From Aricia agestis (lineage: Eukaryota > Arthropoda > Insecta > Lepidoptera > Lycaenidae), in assembly GCF_905147365.1 (NCBI RefSeq), contig NC_056420.1, positions 9,806,001 through 9,870,000 of the forward strand: a stretch of DNA of 64,000 nt, written 5' to 3'. The position numbers and the translations under genes were made by a program. How positions within the stretch are numbered: the first letter of the stretch is position 1; the number at the start of each line of letters is the position of its first letter. Below are positions 31,554-42,484 of this stretch, in pieces. The notes under the pieces are model-generated. The model was given only the letters and a program-made list of their open reading frames with translations, did not search any database and was not told the origin of the DNA.

Positions 31554-31687
31554 CTACTGTGTGTTCATATTCTAATTATACTAATCTCGAGGACGAAACA
31601 CGAGTATAATTAACGATCAAACGAACTTACCTGTACGTGAAGTTCGATCGTAATTATATGAGTGTTTCGTCCGAAGAGATTAGTATA
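31554..31687 (+). repeat. DIRS internal complementary region (ICR)
   Basis: Positions 31554-31611 are the exact complement of the first 58 bp of the element. Positions 31612-31687 are the exact complement of the last 76 bp. The two halves abut, recording the joined ends of a circular intermediate. By family knowledge the ICR serves as the template that restores both ends. Confidence 0.85.
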
Positions 31688-31749
31688 TCCCACCCTCCCT
31701 AACAGGTGTAGGTACCCATAGATAAAATATCACAAATCTCTCTCAAGAA

Positions 31750-32022
31750 ATGAAGTCGAATCAACGCCGTTGGCCGAAGGAGGAAAATGGAGTCCACCGG
31801 AACAGGATAAGCGAGCAAACCATAGAGTATATACCAGAGACCAACTGTAAGTTTTTTTAAATATTTTTTTTTTAGAGTTATAACCTCTAAACATAGTGAT
31901 TGAAGCGGAGACACTAGCTACTACTACTGTGTGTTCATATTCTAATTATACTAATCTCTTCGGACGAAACACTCATATAATTACGATCGAACTTCACGTA
32001 CAGGTAAGTTCGTTTGATCGTT
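31750..32022 (+). repeat. DIRS right inverted terminal repeat with ~40-bp unique extension
   Basis: Inverse of the left repeat up to about 31958, then a right-specific end AATTACGATCGAACTTCACG ... GTTTGATCGTT. The extension beyond the region shared with the left repeat occurs elsewhere only in the ICR. Confidence 0.85.
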
Positions 32023-33100
32023 AATAATGTAAAATGCCTTACAAGGCACGAAAAGGGGATTATTAAACTTATAAATTGCCTGTTTATGTTACAATAATAC
32101 CTATTTGAAAGCTCAAAAAAACGTAGGTGTTCAAGAATGAGTTCAAGTTCAACAAACTATGTTCAACTCATGACATCAACTCTGTTGTAATGCATGTAAT
32201 TGTAATCCACAAGTTTGATGCATTTCTAAGACTTTTTCATGGTAGATTATTTAGCGTAGGTATCAAATAGGTATAGGATATAATAAACTTATCAATTTCT
32301 TGCATAAAACAATATAATCTCTATAAACTTAATAACAATATCTAATTATCTTTTTTTTTTGTCTCCTTCTTCTTCTCTTTTTTAATTGCCGACTCAGTTA
32401 GTTGCCAATGTCAGAGAATTCTTTCTCCTCTAGATCGCCATGCTTGTGATAATATAAACATGAAGGAGTGTTATTTTCTCAGTGTTTTCATAAAGGGCTT
32501 ATAAAATATCAAAAAATATAAATAAAACCATTTACACATTTATAATAATTACCTTTAAATACAATAAATCGGTGCAAAAGTAACTATTCCTACATTGACC
32601 ACGTTATATATTAGAAAATAGTATATTTTATAATAAAAAATATCAATCTTTTTTTAAACTATATTTTCATCTTGATTTACAATTTTTCCGTTAGTCGTTA
32701 TGGCTAAGCCATTTCAATTCCTAAAAAAAAAAACAATTCCGTTAGTCAAATTTGACGTTCGTGTTTGACATTTCTTAATCCAGTTCAGAGACAAATATTA
32801 CAGGTTAAAACCATTCAGAAGTAAAAGTGCACATGATACCGAAACAGAACCACTCACTTTACAACTGTTTACATACCTGCACGGATTAGCTCAGGTTTTG
32901 ACAAAGTTAATGATAGAGGCCCAGTCTTGGAAGTGTCCATGAGCGACGGTAGTTGCTTTCCATCAAGATACGAATAGAAATAATTATTAGTGTAATACAT
33001 AGAGTAAAATAATACACGGGGCATTGTAATATTAACACATTCAATGCCACCACGATTTTTTGCCAGCGATGCCGCCCTATAAAAAACGCAAACGTGCTAG
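32023..33100. other. AT-rich spacer
   Basis: No conserved gene was found. It contains a retroposon fragment at 32925-32975 (TGTCCATGAGCGACG ... TTGCTTTCCATCAAG). The rest is simple AT-rich sequence. Confidence 0.35.
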
Positions 33101-33107
33101 GTGAGCT

Positions 33108-33208
33108 ACCCAAAGATTTGACATTTTGCACTGGATTGCACCAACTAACTTTAACTGTAGTCTGTAACTTTAACTTTGACTACAGTGCAAAATGTCAAAT
33201 CTTTGCGT
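33108..33208. repeat. Inverted repeat, left part of a MITE complex
   Basis: CCAAAGATTTGACATTTTGC (from 33111) and its complement GCAAAATGTCAAATCTTTGC (to 33205) form a hairpin. The internal TTAACTTTAACTTT motif recurs at 33900-33975 next to CTGGTGCAACCC, suggesting that a TTAACT-rich MITE was split by the next element. Confidence 0.5.
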
Positions 33209-33368
33209 AAAGTTAAAAATGGACGCCATCAAGACGCCATATTTAACTATAACCATAGAGCTCGACAAGGTTTTAAGCATAGACATAATATATACTGTTT
33301 AAATGCATGTGGCGAAAAAAGGAACTAACGCTGTCATTTTTACAGTTCTCCTCATAGATTAAGTATTA

Positions 33369-33822
33369 TGTCGGCTGTACACTCTCGCCGAGAGCTCTCG
33401 GGCGAGAGTCTCGTGCGAGAGCCCCTTGCCCGAGTGCGATCATGTACATTCTCGCTTAGTTCAATTGCAGTTATGAACTCAGAGAAGATGGACCATTATT
33501 TTGCTCTATGCATCGAAAGATATCATTGTAATCCAAAGATCTATAATCATATTTAATTTTATTTCTCACAGATAATGACTGATAATGACGTTTATTATTG
33601 TTATTTTTCTGTTCTGCACTGTCTAGCGGCGCCACTAGTAGTGAAAAACGCGAGAGTGTACAGTAATGCGCTCGCTTTCCTCGCGAGACCCTTTGTCTCG
33701 GGCGCAAAATACCGACACCGGACCGAGAGGGTCCGAGACAGGCGAGACGAGGCGAGCGCACCCATTTACACTCTCGCACTCGGGCCGCCTCGCTGTGTCT
33801 CGGCGAGAGTGTACAGCCGACA
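33369..33822. mobile_element. MITE with TGTCGGCTGTACACTC termini and TTA duplication
   Basis: The ends TGTCGGCTGTACACTCTCGC and GCGAGAGTGTACAGCCGACA are perfect inverses, flanked by TTA (33366-33368 and 33823-33825). At 454 bp it is rich in GAGAG/CTCTCG inverted motifs. It has no transposase; the ORFs across it are repeat-derived. The 3-bp TTA duplication suggests PIF/Harbinger ancestry. Confidence 0.75.
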
Positions 33823-34156
33823 TTATAGTATAGTATCTCAATGGTTCTCCTTTACCAGCAGCGCCCCCGCCCACGCGCATGTATAACCTTGTTGGATCAG
33901 CTGTCATCTGTCAATTTACCTTAACTATAACCATAACTTTAACTTTAACTTTACCCACGCCTCTGGTGCAACCCAGTCTTAAGAGTTAATTAGTTTACGG
34001 CACAATGTTTATGCTCTGAGCGTTTCGGTGAAAACACTGTCTTATCTTTGAGATATTGATAAAAAACGGAGGGTATGGAGATAAAAATCAGTGTAGACAC
34101 ACTAGGCGTGTTAGTGGCTCTGAATGTGTTAAGCAAAATATTTAAAGTAAAGGTAG

Positions 34157-34590
34157 CCTTTCGAAGCGAGCGCCTATAGCGTCAGTGACACCGCGACTGT
34201 GAAAAATTTATGGTTTGAGGTCGAGCGCAGTAACGCGGCAACTGTGACGTCACTTAGGGTCAATTTATAATAGCACAGAGTCGAAGCGAAGTGAATTCCC
34301 AAAAACTGAACACAGAAAATTCAACCTTAACTCGAGAGCGTAACGCATACATTTCTTCTCCGAGGCCAATCAGCGTTGGTCGGGCGCAGTCACGCGAATT
34401 CGCGCGCATTTTAAATTTCGCAGAATTAATAAAGTGCGTTAACACTTTAGAGTTAAAGTTAAATTTGTAATGTTCAGTTTTAATAATTCGCTTCAAATTT
34501 CAATGCGCTTCCACTCTGCACTAGTATAAATTGACCCCATACATTTTTACAGTCGCGCCGTCACTGACGCTCACTTTGAAAGTCCACCAT
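34157..34590. mobile_element. Outer MITE interrupted by the GGGTCAATTTATA MITE
   Basis: The outer arms contain GCGTCAGTGACACCGCGACTG (from 34179) and CAGTCGCGCCGTCACTGACGC (to about 34570), which are inverted. The element at 34257-34537 is inserted between them. Confidence 0.55.
34257..34537. mobile_element. MITE (GGGTCAATTTATA family), uninterrupted copy
   Basis: The termini GGGTCAATTTATAATAG and CTAGTATAAATTGACCC are inverted, and the interior is collinear with the copy at 7004-7609 minus its retroposon. TTA precedes the left end; the right flank does not repeat it. Confidence 0.7.
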
Positions 34591-34820
34591 ATTATGTAAC
34601 TACCTATTCAGTATTCTATAATAAAATATGTTGTAATACTACCAACTAACATTAGTAATTTTTAATAATTATGTACATTGAATTAATTAAGTACTTACTG
34701 AATTTTTATTCTTCTAAAACTGATATTAAAGTATTTGAATTAGAATAATAATATTATAGTCCTTTGTTGGTTTTCATGATACTTAAATGCAAGAAAACAA
34801 AAATAACAAAATAGATAATA

Positions 34821-34889
34821 TTTATTTTTGATAACATTAATGTGATTTAACAAAGGCACAATACAAAGCACTTTATCAACATGGTGTGC
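34821..34889 (-). terminator. COMMD10 3' UTR and poly(A) signal
   Basis: A minus-strand AATAAA (TTTATT at 34821-34826) lies about 65 nt past the stop codon, consistent with a short 3' UTR. Confidence 0.5.
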
Positions 34890-35651
34890 TTATGACAATA
34901 AGCTATCTAATTCATTTTGCACAGATTCAAGTTGAAGGAAGATAGAATGTAGCTCTGTATGAGATAATTCAATTTCAGTGCTCTCACTACCATTATTAAT
35001 TGATACATATGCTTTGGGAACTTTACTTCTTTTATGATAATCTGAGCATAACTCAGAGTTTAATTTCCACAGAAATGAAGGTTCATCATTACTCTTTTCA
35101 ATACTTGTCGTCAAGTTTTGAAGTGTTGAAGATATTTCCGAGGACCAAAGTTTTAAAATGGCTTCAATCTTCTTCTCAGTAAATCCTAGGCTGCTTAAAT
35201 CATTTTTTAATTCAATAGGCAGGAAAATATATTTAAATATTCTTTTGAAAATATAGACAATGGTTTTAATCGAAAGCAATAATTCTTCATCATTTATTTT
35301 AAATATAGTCTCAAGTTTCCTTCTTTCCTCTTCAGTAAAAATGTCAAGGTCTTTATTTTTCAACTTTATCACAATACGCTTAAGGAAATGCTCATATTTT
35401 GCATCATCCAGACTGTTATTTAACTTGATTCCCTTTACTAGGCTAAAATAAAAATAAAATTTTCTTGGTTAGTGTCAATTACTGTAGTGTTTCAACACTA
35501 TTACATCTAGAAAATATGCTTTATTAACTTGTATATTTAAATATTACATATTCTTATAATAAACTTAATTATAACAGTATCAATAAAATATGCAGTGTTT
35601 GTTTCTGGAAAACTTTTACCTTGGTGATGTCTTTATCCACAGTAAAGACAT
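34890..35651 (-). CDS. COMMD10: COMM domain-containing protein 10
   Basis: Two exons, 35651-35620 and 35442-34890, joined AG|C in frame at GT-AG sites, give 194 aa (about 200 in vertebrates). The start MSLLWIKTSPS is a short first exon. The N-terminal helical domain includes FTEEERRKLETIFKINDEEL and WSSEISSTLQNL. The C-terminal COMM domain (about 125-194) has FLWKLNSELCSDYH, a valine-proline turn (SKVPKAYV), ELSHTELHSIFLQLE and ends VQNELDSLLS; this pattern, especially the FSEEE-like stretch and QNELDSL end, fits COMMD10 best. COMMD proteins form heteromeric rings in the Commander/CCC complex that controls endosomal recycling and cullin/NF-kB regulation. It is divergent from the tRNA synthetase gene. 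Confidence 0.85.
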
Positions 35652-36598
35652 TTTATTGTTCGAACTTATTAACAATTATTAGTATTAGTTGTGATTTATG
35701 AATATTTAATTATGTTCAGTGCATTATAGACAAATTAAACAAGTACCTATATTGTTTGTTTCTTTTTAGAGGTTTCAGAAAAATAATTTTGCAATGAATG
35801 AAATTGTTTACAAGACGTCAAGTTGACGTTTGACAGATCACGTTTTTTTCTCTTATTATGGCACTTCGGCATGGCCAGTGTCGAGTATATTATGGCGGGA
35901 AAACTTAAAAGTCAAAACAATATTAGTCAAGAAATCAAGTCGGTCGATTCAGTAAAGTTGTAGACGCTAACACTGAAACTTTCGATGGAGTTTTGGAGGG
36001 AACACAAAATAGCACGTTTCTGGATATTGCATCACTTTCCTACACTTGTGCACAATAACGAATATCTAATGGTTAATATCCTACCAATATTACACATTAA
36101 AAACCCAGTTAACACAATTTTAGGAAAATAATACAAAAACACAACATCACTCTTTCACTGTTCACATTCCCAGATCCAGCCTGCCTAGCATACGCCCAGG
36201 GCTTATAATACCGGTATTAATTATTATTTGATGTTATAAAAATTAAAATCAATTAATCATTAATCATTATCATGTATGGAATCACTAGTTGTACGTAGTA
36301 TATAATTATATTAATTCCATGTTATCATTACTGTAATGATAACATGGAATTAATATATATACTACGTACAACTAGTACATATTATATGTAATGACATTAC
36401 ATATAAAACGGTACAAGTTACAACACTATTGCAATTTGCACATAATTTTAACATTATTGCGTAAAAAAAACCACATGTCAGCCATTATCTATTAACATCT
36501 GTCAACTGTCATATAAAATACGAAAAGTTCATTCGTGTTGGCAGAAATTGCAATTTAAATGTGAATAATTGCGTGGACACGGCTTGCAATATTTCATC
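35652..36598. promoter_or_regulatory. Shared region between divergent COMMD10 and IARS1
   Basis: 947 bp separate the two start codons. The arrangement suggests a bidirectional promoter region, but no TATA box can be assigned with confidence. It contains the perfect-looking palindrome at 36284-36376 and a second small one at 36385-36407. Confidence 0.45.
36284..36376. repeat. Near-perfect 93-bp palindrome in the intergenic region
   Basis: The arms ACTAGTTGTACGTAGTATAT ... AATTCCATGTTATCATTA and their complement meet at a 3-bp centre. Pairing is almost complete, with a small length difference in the ATATA stretch. A second palindrome, TATATGTAATGACATTACATATA, follows at 36385-36407. Confidence 0.8.
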
Positions 36599-39500
36599 AT
36601 GTCCCTTAAAATAAATAGGGTACCGGAACACATAGATTTCCCAAAGGAAGAGGAGCAGGTGCTTAAATTTTGGAAAGAAATTGATGCCTTTCAAAACTGC
36701 CTAAAGCAGTCCAAAAATAAACCCAGGTAAAAGTTAACCTATACATTTTTAAAACTTGTAAGTATAGTTCGAAATATTGATGAATAATTTGGTTATAGAT
36801 ATTCATTTTACGATGGACCACCGTTTGCCACTGGACTTCCCCACTATGGACATATTCTTGCTGGAACTATCAAAGATGTGGTCACTAGATATGCACATCA
36901 AAAGGTAACATATTTGTTGTGTAAAACATGTAATAGCATTGACTAATTATGGGCAGTGAGTTGACGTGGGAGAGCCATGCTTCGGCACGAATGGGCCGGC
37001 TCGACCGGAGAAATACCACGTCCTCACAGAAAACCGGCGTGAAACAGCGCTTGTGCTGTGTTTCGCCGAGTGAGTGAGTTTACCAGAGGCCCAATCCCCT
37101 ACCCTATTCCCTTCCCTACCCTCCCTTATTCCGTTCCCTTTCCATCCCTACTCCCCTATTCCCTCTTAAAAGGCCGGCAACGCACCTGCAGCTCTTCTGA
37201 TGCTGCGAGTGTCCATGGGCGACGAAAGTTGCTTTCCATCAAGTGACCCGTTTGCTTGTTTGCCCCTTTATTTCATTTTAAAAAAACATGTATATAACCC
37301 TTTGCTTATATTTATGTTATAAAAATAAAAAATGTGTTGTTATTTATAACATTATAAACCTAAAGTTACAATCCAAAGATTACCTACCTATAAATAAATG
37401 TGGTTTCAGGGATATCACGTAGAAAGAAGATTTGGCTGGGATTGTCATGGTTTACCAGTGGAATTTGAGATCGATAAAACATTAGGCATCAAAGGTCCGG
37501 ACGATGTTGAAAAAATGGGCATTGATAAATATAATGCAGAATGCCGTAAAATTGTAATGAAATATGCCGATGAATGGGAACACATCATTACTCGAATGGG
37601 CAGGTGGATTGGTAAGTGTCTGAATACACAAACCTAAGGAGGAATTATAGAAATTGCCAATGGAGGATAATATAAGTGTATTATAAACTTAACCGATTCA
37701 GTGCGGATGACACGGGAGCCGTGTCATACATGTTTTTAACAAGTGAGCCGTGTCATTTAAAAAACGATTGTATCTCCCTCAAATTACACTTTAGAAGGTT
37801 CTACTCTGAACGAAATCATCTTAATTTTCCACGTAGAACAAGCCTATAGGCTTTGCCTCTGAATATTCTGTGAATTGAAAAAAAGTAGGGGCTGTCAACC
37901 TTTTTTAAAGGGGCATTCATTGCGGATTACACAGCAGTTGCGTCTTGTGGGTTTTTAACGTGTGGCGTATGACACGTGAACTGTGTCATTTAGAAAGCAA
38001 TTGTATCTCCCTCAAATTACACTTTAGAAGGTTCTATTCCAAACAACACCGTCTTAATTTTCCATGTAAAACACACACAGAATAATATAACTGCAACCTA
38101 TAGGACTGGTACTGACTTCAAAATTATGAAGATTGAGAACAGAAATACTGAGTACAGAATAAGAATTATTATTTAATACTTTTTAGTTCAATTTAGAAAA
38201 TTACTATTGTTTTTACCTTGAAAGTCGGTTTTAATTTTTTGTTTAAAAATAATAATTTTACTCTTTTTAGTTACTCTTAAGGTTTTCTACACAGTTTTGG
38301 CGTTTTTTATCAAAATAATTGTCACTAACACACCTTGGTAGCCATAACATCAAATTCGAATAATAGTATTATACTTTAAAATAACAAAAAAATATTAAAA
38401 TGTTTAGACAAACTACAGAATAATGATCAAAAACATCAGTCTCAATCTATGAGACTAAGAAAAGTACTAATAATAGAGTCATAATGAGATGATGCATGGT
38501 GTAGTGTTGATGATGATGATTAATATAATCACTAATCAGCATAGTAGCTTATGATTTTGGTATTTTAAACAACAGCGAAACACGTATCTATAATAAGGAA
38601 TCAGGAGTTCTGTTCAGCACCTTCGGAACCATGGTATATACCATGGTGCAAAATTTTACTTTTTGGTAGCATATGATCAAAATACATCCCATAAAACCAA
38701 AATAACCATATGTTCCCATTTGATTTTCAAGAAGTCCCCTGGATTCCTCATGGTTCCCATCATCAGACCACCACTTTTGTGAACATGGTACCAACTCGGA
38801 ACCGGATCAATTGGAACTAATACCCTATACAACAAAAATTCATACTTTTAACTACTCAAATTTTTTGAATTTAGAAGTTTGTCTAGTCTTGAATCGTATT
38901 CTTTGTGCACTTCAAATATAATGTATTTGAATTGGTTTTATTACAGATTTCAAGAATGACTACAAGACTCTTTACCCATGGTTTATGGAATCAGTATGGT
39001 GGGTATTTAAGGAACTTTACAATAAGGGGTTAGTATACCAGGGAGTAAAGGTGATGCCCTTCTCAACAGCCTGCTCAACTCCTCTGTCAAATTTTGAATC
39101 TGGACAAAATTACAAAGACGTTGTTGACCCCGCCGTTGTTGTTTCTTTTCCAACAGAAGAGGGTTTTTCGTTTCTTGCTTGGACTACCACACCGTGGACA
39201 CTACCGAGTAACCTTGCTCTCTGTGTAAATCCCAAACTACTCTACTTGAAAGTTAAAGAAAAAGCCACAGGTGCATCTTATGTACTACAAGAAAGTAGGT
39301 TTCCTGTTATCTTTAAAAACACTGATGATTTTATCATTCAGGATAAATTTTTGGGTGCAACTTTGAAAGGTATTAAATACACTCCCCTATTTGATTACTT
39401 CGTGAATCAGTGTCCAAATGCTTACCAAGTGCTGGTAGATGGATATGTCACAGATGACTCTGGTACGGGTGTTGTACATCAGGCTCCATATTTCGGTGAA

Positions 39501-42149
39501 GACGATTACAGAGTTTGTCTAGCAGCGGGCGTCATCACTAGAGATCAAGATATTGTCTGTCCTGTTGATGCCAGTGGCAAATTTGTTGAACCTGTTAAGG
39601 AATTTTTGGGAAAACATGTTAAAGACGCCGACAAAGAAATCATTGCCAATTTGAAAGCGAGAGGAAGACTGATTCAGGCTGGACAAGTTAAGCACAGTTA
39701 TCCGTTCTGCTGGCGGTCGGAAACCCCGCTTATTTATAAAGCTGTCCCCTCCTGGTTTGTAAGAGTAGAGCAAATGAGTCAAGACTTATTAAAGTCTAAT
39801 GAGGCTACCTACTGGGTTCCCGATTACATAAAGGAAAAGAGATTTGGCAATTGGTTGAAGGACGCCAGAGATTGGGCAATAAGTCGCAACAGATACTGGG
39901 GAACCCCGATTCCATTATGGATCTCTAGTGACAAGCAAGAGGTAGTCTGTGTGGGTAGTATTGAGGAGCTTTCCACATTGACTGGAAAGACTATAACTGA
40001 TCTACACAGAGAAAGCATTGACCATCTGGAGATTCCATCAAAGAGGCCTGGTCAGCCACCTCTCAGGAGAGTCACAGAGGTGTTCGACTGCTGGTTTGAG
40101 TCAGGATCTATGCCATATGCTCAATGTCATTATCCATTTGAAAACAAAAAGGAATTTGATGAAGTGTTCCCAGCTAATTTCATAGCTGAAGGCATTGATC
40201 AGACCAGGGGATGGTTTTACACCTTAATCGTCCTATCCACAGCTCTGTTTAATAAGCCGCCATTCAAGAACCTGATCGCGAACGGTTTGATTTTGGCTTC
40301 CGATGGCCAAAAAATGTCCAAAAGAAAAAAAAACTACCCCGACCCACTTGAGGTTGTTACACAATATGGCGCAGATGCCCTCAGACTTTATTTGATTAAT
40401 TCACCCGTTGTCAAAGCTGAAAGTCTTCGTTTCAAGGAGGATGGCGTAAGAGATGTTATCAAAGACGTGTTTTTGCCCTGGTATAATGCATTTAGATTTT
40501 TAATGCAGAATGTCGAAAGGATCGTACAAGAGGATAAGATTGATTACCGATTTAACGAAAAGGCTGTTAGAGAAAATGTTATGGACAAATGGATAACATC
40601 TTTCACACAATCACTGATCCAATTTGTTACCAAAGAGATGGCTGCATACAGGCTATACACTGTAGTGCCTAGATTAACGAAATTTATCGATCACTTAACC
40701 AACTGGTACGTAAGAATGAATAGAAAGAGGTTGAAGGGCGAAGGAGGTGTGAAAGACTGTCAAGTAGCATTAGACACACTTTTCGGTGTACTATTTGACA
40801 TGGTGAGAGTGATGGCTCCGTTTACGCCATTCCTGTCTGAGCTCATGTACAAAACTTTGCGTCAACTCCTGCCCGGAGGCTCCTTAGAAAGTGTGCACTA
40901 CAACATGATTCCTGAAGCTAATTTGGAACTGGTAGATACGAATATAGAGCGGGCGGTATCAAGAATGCAATCAGTGATTGAGCTCGGAAGAGTTGTGAGG
41001 GATAGAAAAACTATCCCTATCAAATACCCATTACCTGAAATGATCGTTATCCATCAAGACCAAACATACTTGGATGATATAAACTCGCTATTAAATTATG
41101 TTGTAGAAGAAATGAATGTTAAGAAGGTACTCCTCTCGAGTGATAAGGTGAAGTACGGTATTACTTTACGAGTGGAACCCGACCACAAGACTCTCGGAGC
41201 AAGACTGAAAGGGGATTTCAAAGCGGTGACGCAAGCATTGAAGGGACTGAATAACGAGCAATGCGAGAAGTTTATCGCAGATGGCTCTATTACTTTATCT
41301 GGTCAACTCATAGATATTTCGGAAGCTAGAGTCATTTTCCAAGCCACTGGCAACGATCAGTACGAGGCTCACAGTGACAACGATGTGCTGATTCTCCTGA
41401 ATGTAACACCCGACCAGGACATGCTCGACGAAGGCTTCGCCAGGGAAATCATAAATAGGGTCCAGAAATTGCGGAAGAAAGCACGTCTAGTTCCGACTGA
41501 TGAGGTAGACGTTTTCTACAGCGTAAATAAGTCTAGTGATATTTTACGCATCATCAATTCGCACAGAGAACTCATTGAAAGCACCGTCAAGGCTCCTCTA
41601 AAAGACATCGAAGCCCTGTCGGCAACAAAACCTACTATCATTGAAGAGACGCAAGAATTAAAAGGCTCGCAATTGAAATTAGTCATCACCTGGCGAAAAG
41701 ATATCGAGATGCCCGTAAACCCTTGGGCCAACATAGTTCTACAAAACCTAACTCCTCGGTTTGGCGTTACGTCTAACCGAGGAAGTATTATCCTAAAAGA
41801 TAAAAACAATAAGTATTTAAGCTTAGATGGTCTGCATAAAGAAGTAGAGGTTCTGTTTGGTCTTTATGGTGTGAAATTCACCATGTGGTGTGATGGTGCT
41901 GAAGTGAAGAAAGTAGAGGATTTGAATACAAAGAACATTATAGTCTCTCTAAGCAAACCGAACGGGGTTGAAAGTCAAAGTACTCCATATTGCAAGTTTG
42001 TGAATATTACAAATGGTGTCAAGTCTGGTACATTCTTCTTAGAGAATCCTCAAGGTCACCGAACATTTACTCAGGAGCAGGCATTGCATTTTATTTCCAA
42101 ACATTTAGGCTTAGCCGTGACAGATATCGTCAAAAATAAGTTACAGTAA
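36599..42149 (+). CDS. IARS1: Isoleucyl-tRNA synthetase, cytoplasmic
   Basis: Exons 36599-36726, 36799-36904, 37410-37611 and 38947-42149 join in frame at GT-AG sites to give 1212 aa, near the length of insect cytosolic IleRS. The start is MSLKINRVPEHIDFPKEEE. The class I HIGH motif is PHYGH (58-61 is HYGH), followed by GWDCHGLPVEFEIDK. The CP1 editing domain shows AWTTTPWTLPSN and GTGVVHQAPYFGEDDYR. The anticodon-proximal catalytic part has CWFESGSMPYAQ, EGIDQTRGWFYTL and KMSKRKK (601-605). An anticodon-binding helix bundle (VMDKWITSF, LTNWYVRMNRKRLKGE) and a C-terminal extension end in VKNKLQ. The enzyme charges tRNA-Ile and hydrolyses mischarged Val-tRNA-Ile; in animals it sits in the multisynthetase complex. 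All key residues are present. The last exon carries most of the protein. Confidence 0.97.
36962..37275 (+). mobile_element. Retroposon in IARS1 intron 2
   Basis: Opposite-orientation copy of the element at 7220-7570: it starts GACGTGGGAGAGCCATGCTT, contains a CCCTA/CCCTT-rich pyrimidine tract (37095-37165), and ends in TTTGCCCCTTTATTTC then an A-rich tail near 37290. Confidence 0.65.
37745..38070. repeat. Two ~95-bp direct repeats in IARS1 intron 3
   Basis: 37745-37845 and 37977-38070 share GTGTCATTTA, TTGTATCTCCCTCAAATTAC and ACTTTAGAAGGTTCTA. They probably derive from one decayed interspersed element. Confidence 0.5.
38595..38800. repeat. Dispersed repeat in IARS1 intron 3, related to 18790-18960
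   Basis: Shared pieces with the copy at 18790-18960 include GGAGTTCT, CAGCACCTTC, CATGTTTCCATAT-like and ATCAGACCACCACTTTTGTG. Same orientation, heavily diverged. Unclassified. Confidence 0.45.
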
Positions 42150-42277
42150 GCCTGTTGTTGTGAATTGTCTGAAAATTTTGTTACTCAATAAGAAGGAATG
42201 TAATTCGGCGACTAACTTATTGTTATTATAACTACAGTATTTATAAACTCTGTAGTTTGTAGCATTTTATTTATTGC

Positions 42278-42283
42278 AATAAA
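42278..42283 (+). terminator. IARS1 poly(A) signal
   Basis: AATAAA lies about 130 nt after the IARS1 stop codon in an AT-rich 3' UTR. Confidence 0.6.
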
Positions 42284-42356
42284 ACATTCTTACTTTATTA
42301 ACGTAGTTTTACTCATGAGTCATGGACACAGTGCCTAGTTAGCTACTTTGTCTTTT

Positions 42357-42484
42357 AAGGGTGCGTTTCCATTGACGCGGAGCGGGGCGGAGAGGAGCTT
42401 AGCGGTGCCCGAATTGATCAATAGTGCTATTCCAGCGGAAGCGGAACGGAGATTTCGATCATGGTGATTGGAAACGCGGCCTAA
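42357..42484. mobile_element. MITE between convergent gene ends
   Basis: The ends TTAAGGGTGCGTTTCCA and TGGAAACGCGGCCTAAG are imperfect inverts, with a GCGGAGCGG-type interior mirrored by CCGCTTCCGC. It lies between the IARS1 poly(A) signal and the presumed Rbcn-3A 3' end. Confidence 0.5.

Larger units (their letters stand above)
26875..32022 (+). mobile_element. Near-complete DIRS-type tyrosine-recombinase retrotransposon
   Basis: The left inverted terminal repeat (26875-27106) is matched in inverse by 31750-31958, with an extra 3' terminal extension to 32022. Between the coding region and the right repeat lies an internal complementary region (31554-31687). Its first half complements the left outer end (26875-26932) and its second half complements the right outer end (31947-32022). 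This is the hallmark layout of DIRS elements, which are thought to replicate through a circle. Gene order is gag, RT/RNase H, tyrosine recombinase. No target duplication is evident, as expected. Some frames are broken or unusually overlapped (see sub-features), so activity is uncertain. Confidence 0.9.

Noticed and set aside
33368..33907. Several ORFs of 60-100 codons on both strands
   Set aside because: They run through the inverted CTCTCG/GAGAG repeats of a MITE and mirror each other across the hairpin.
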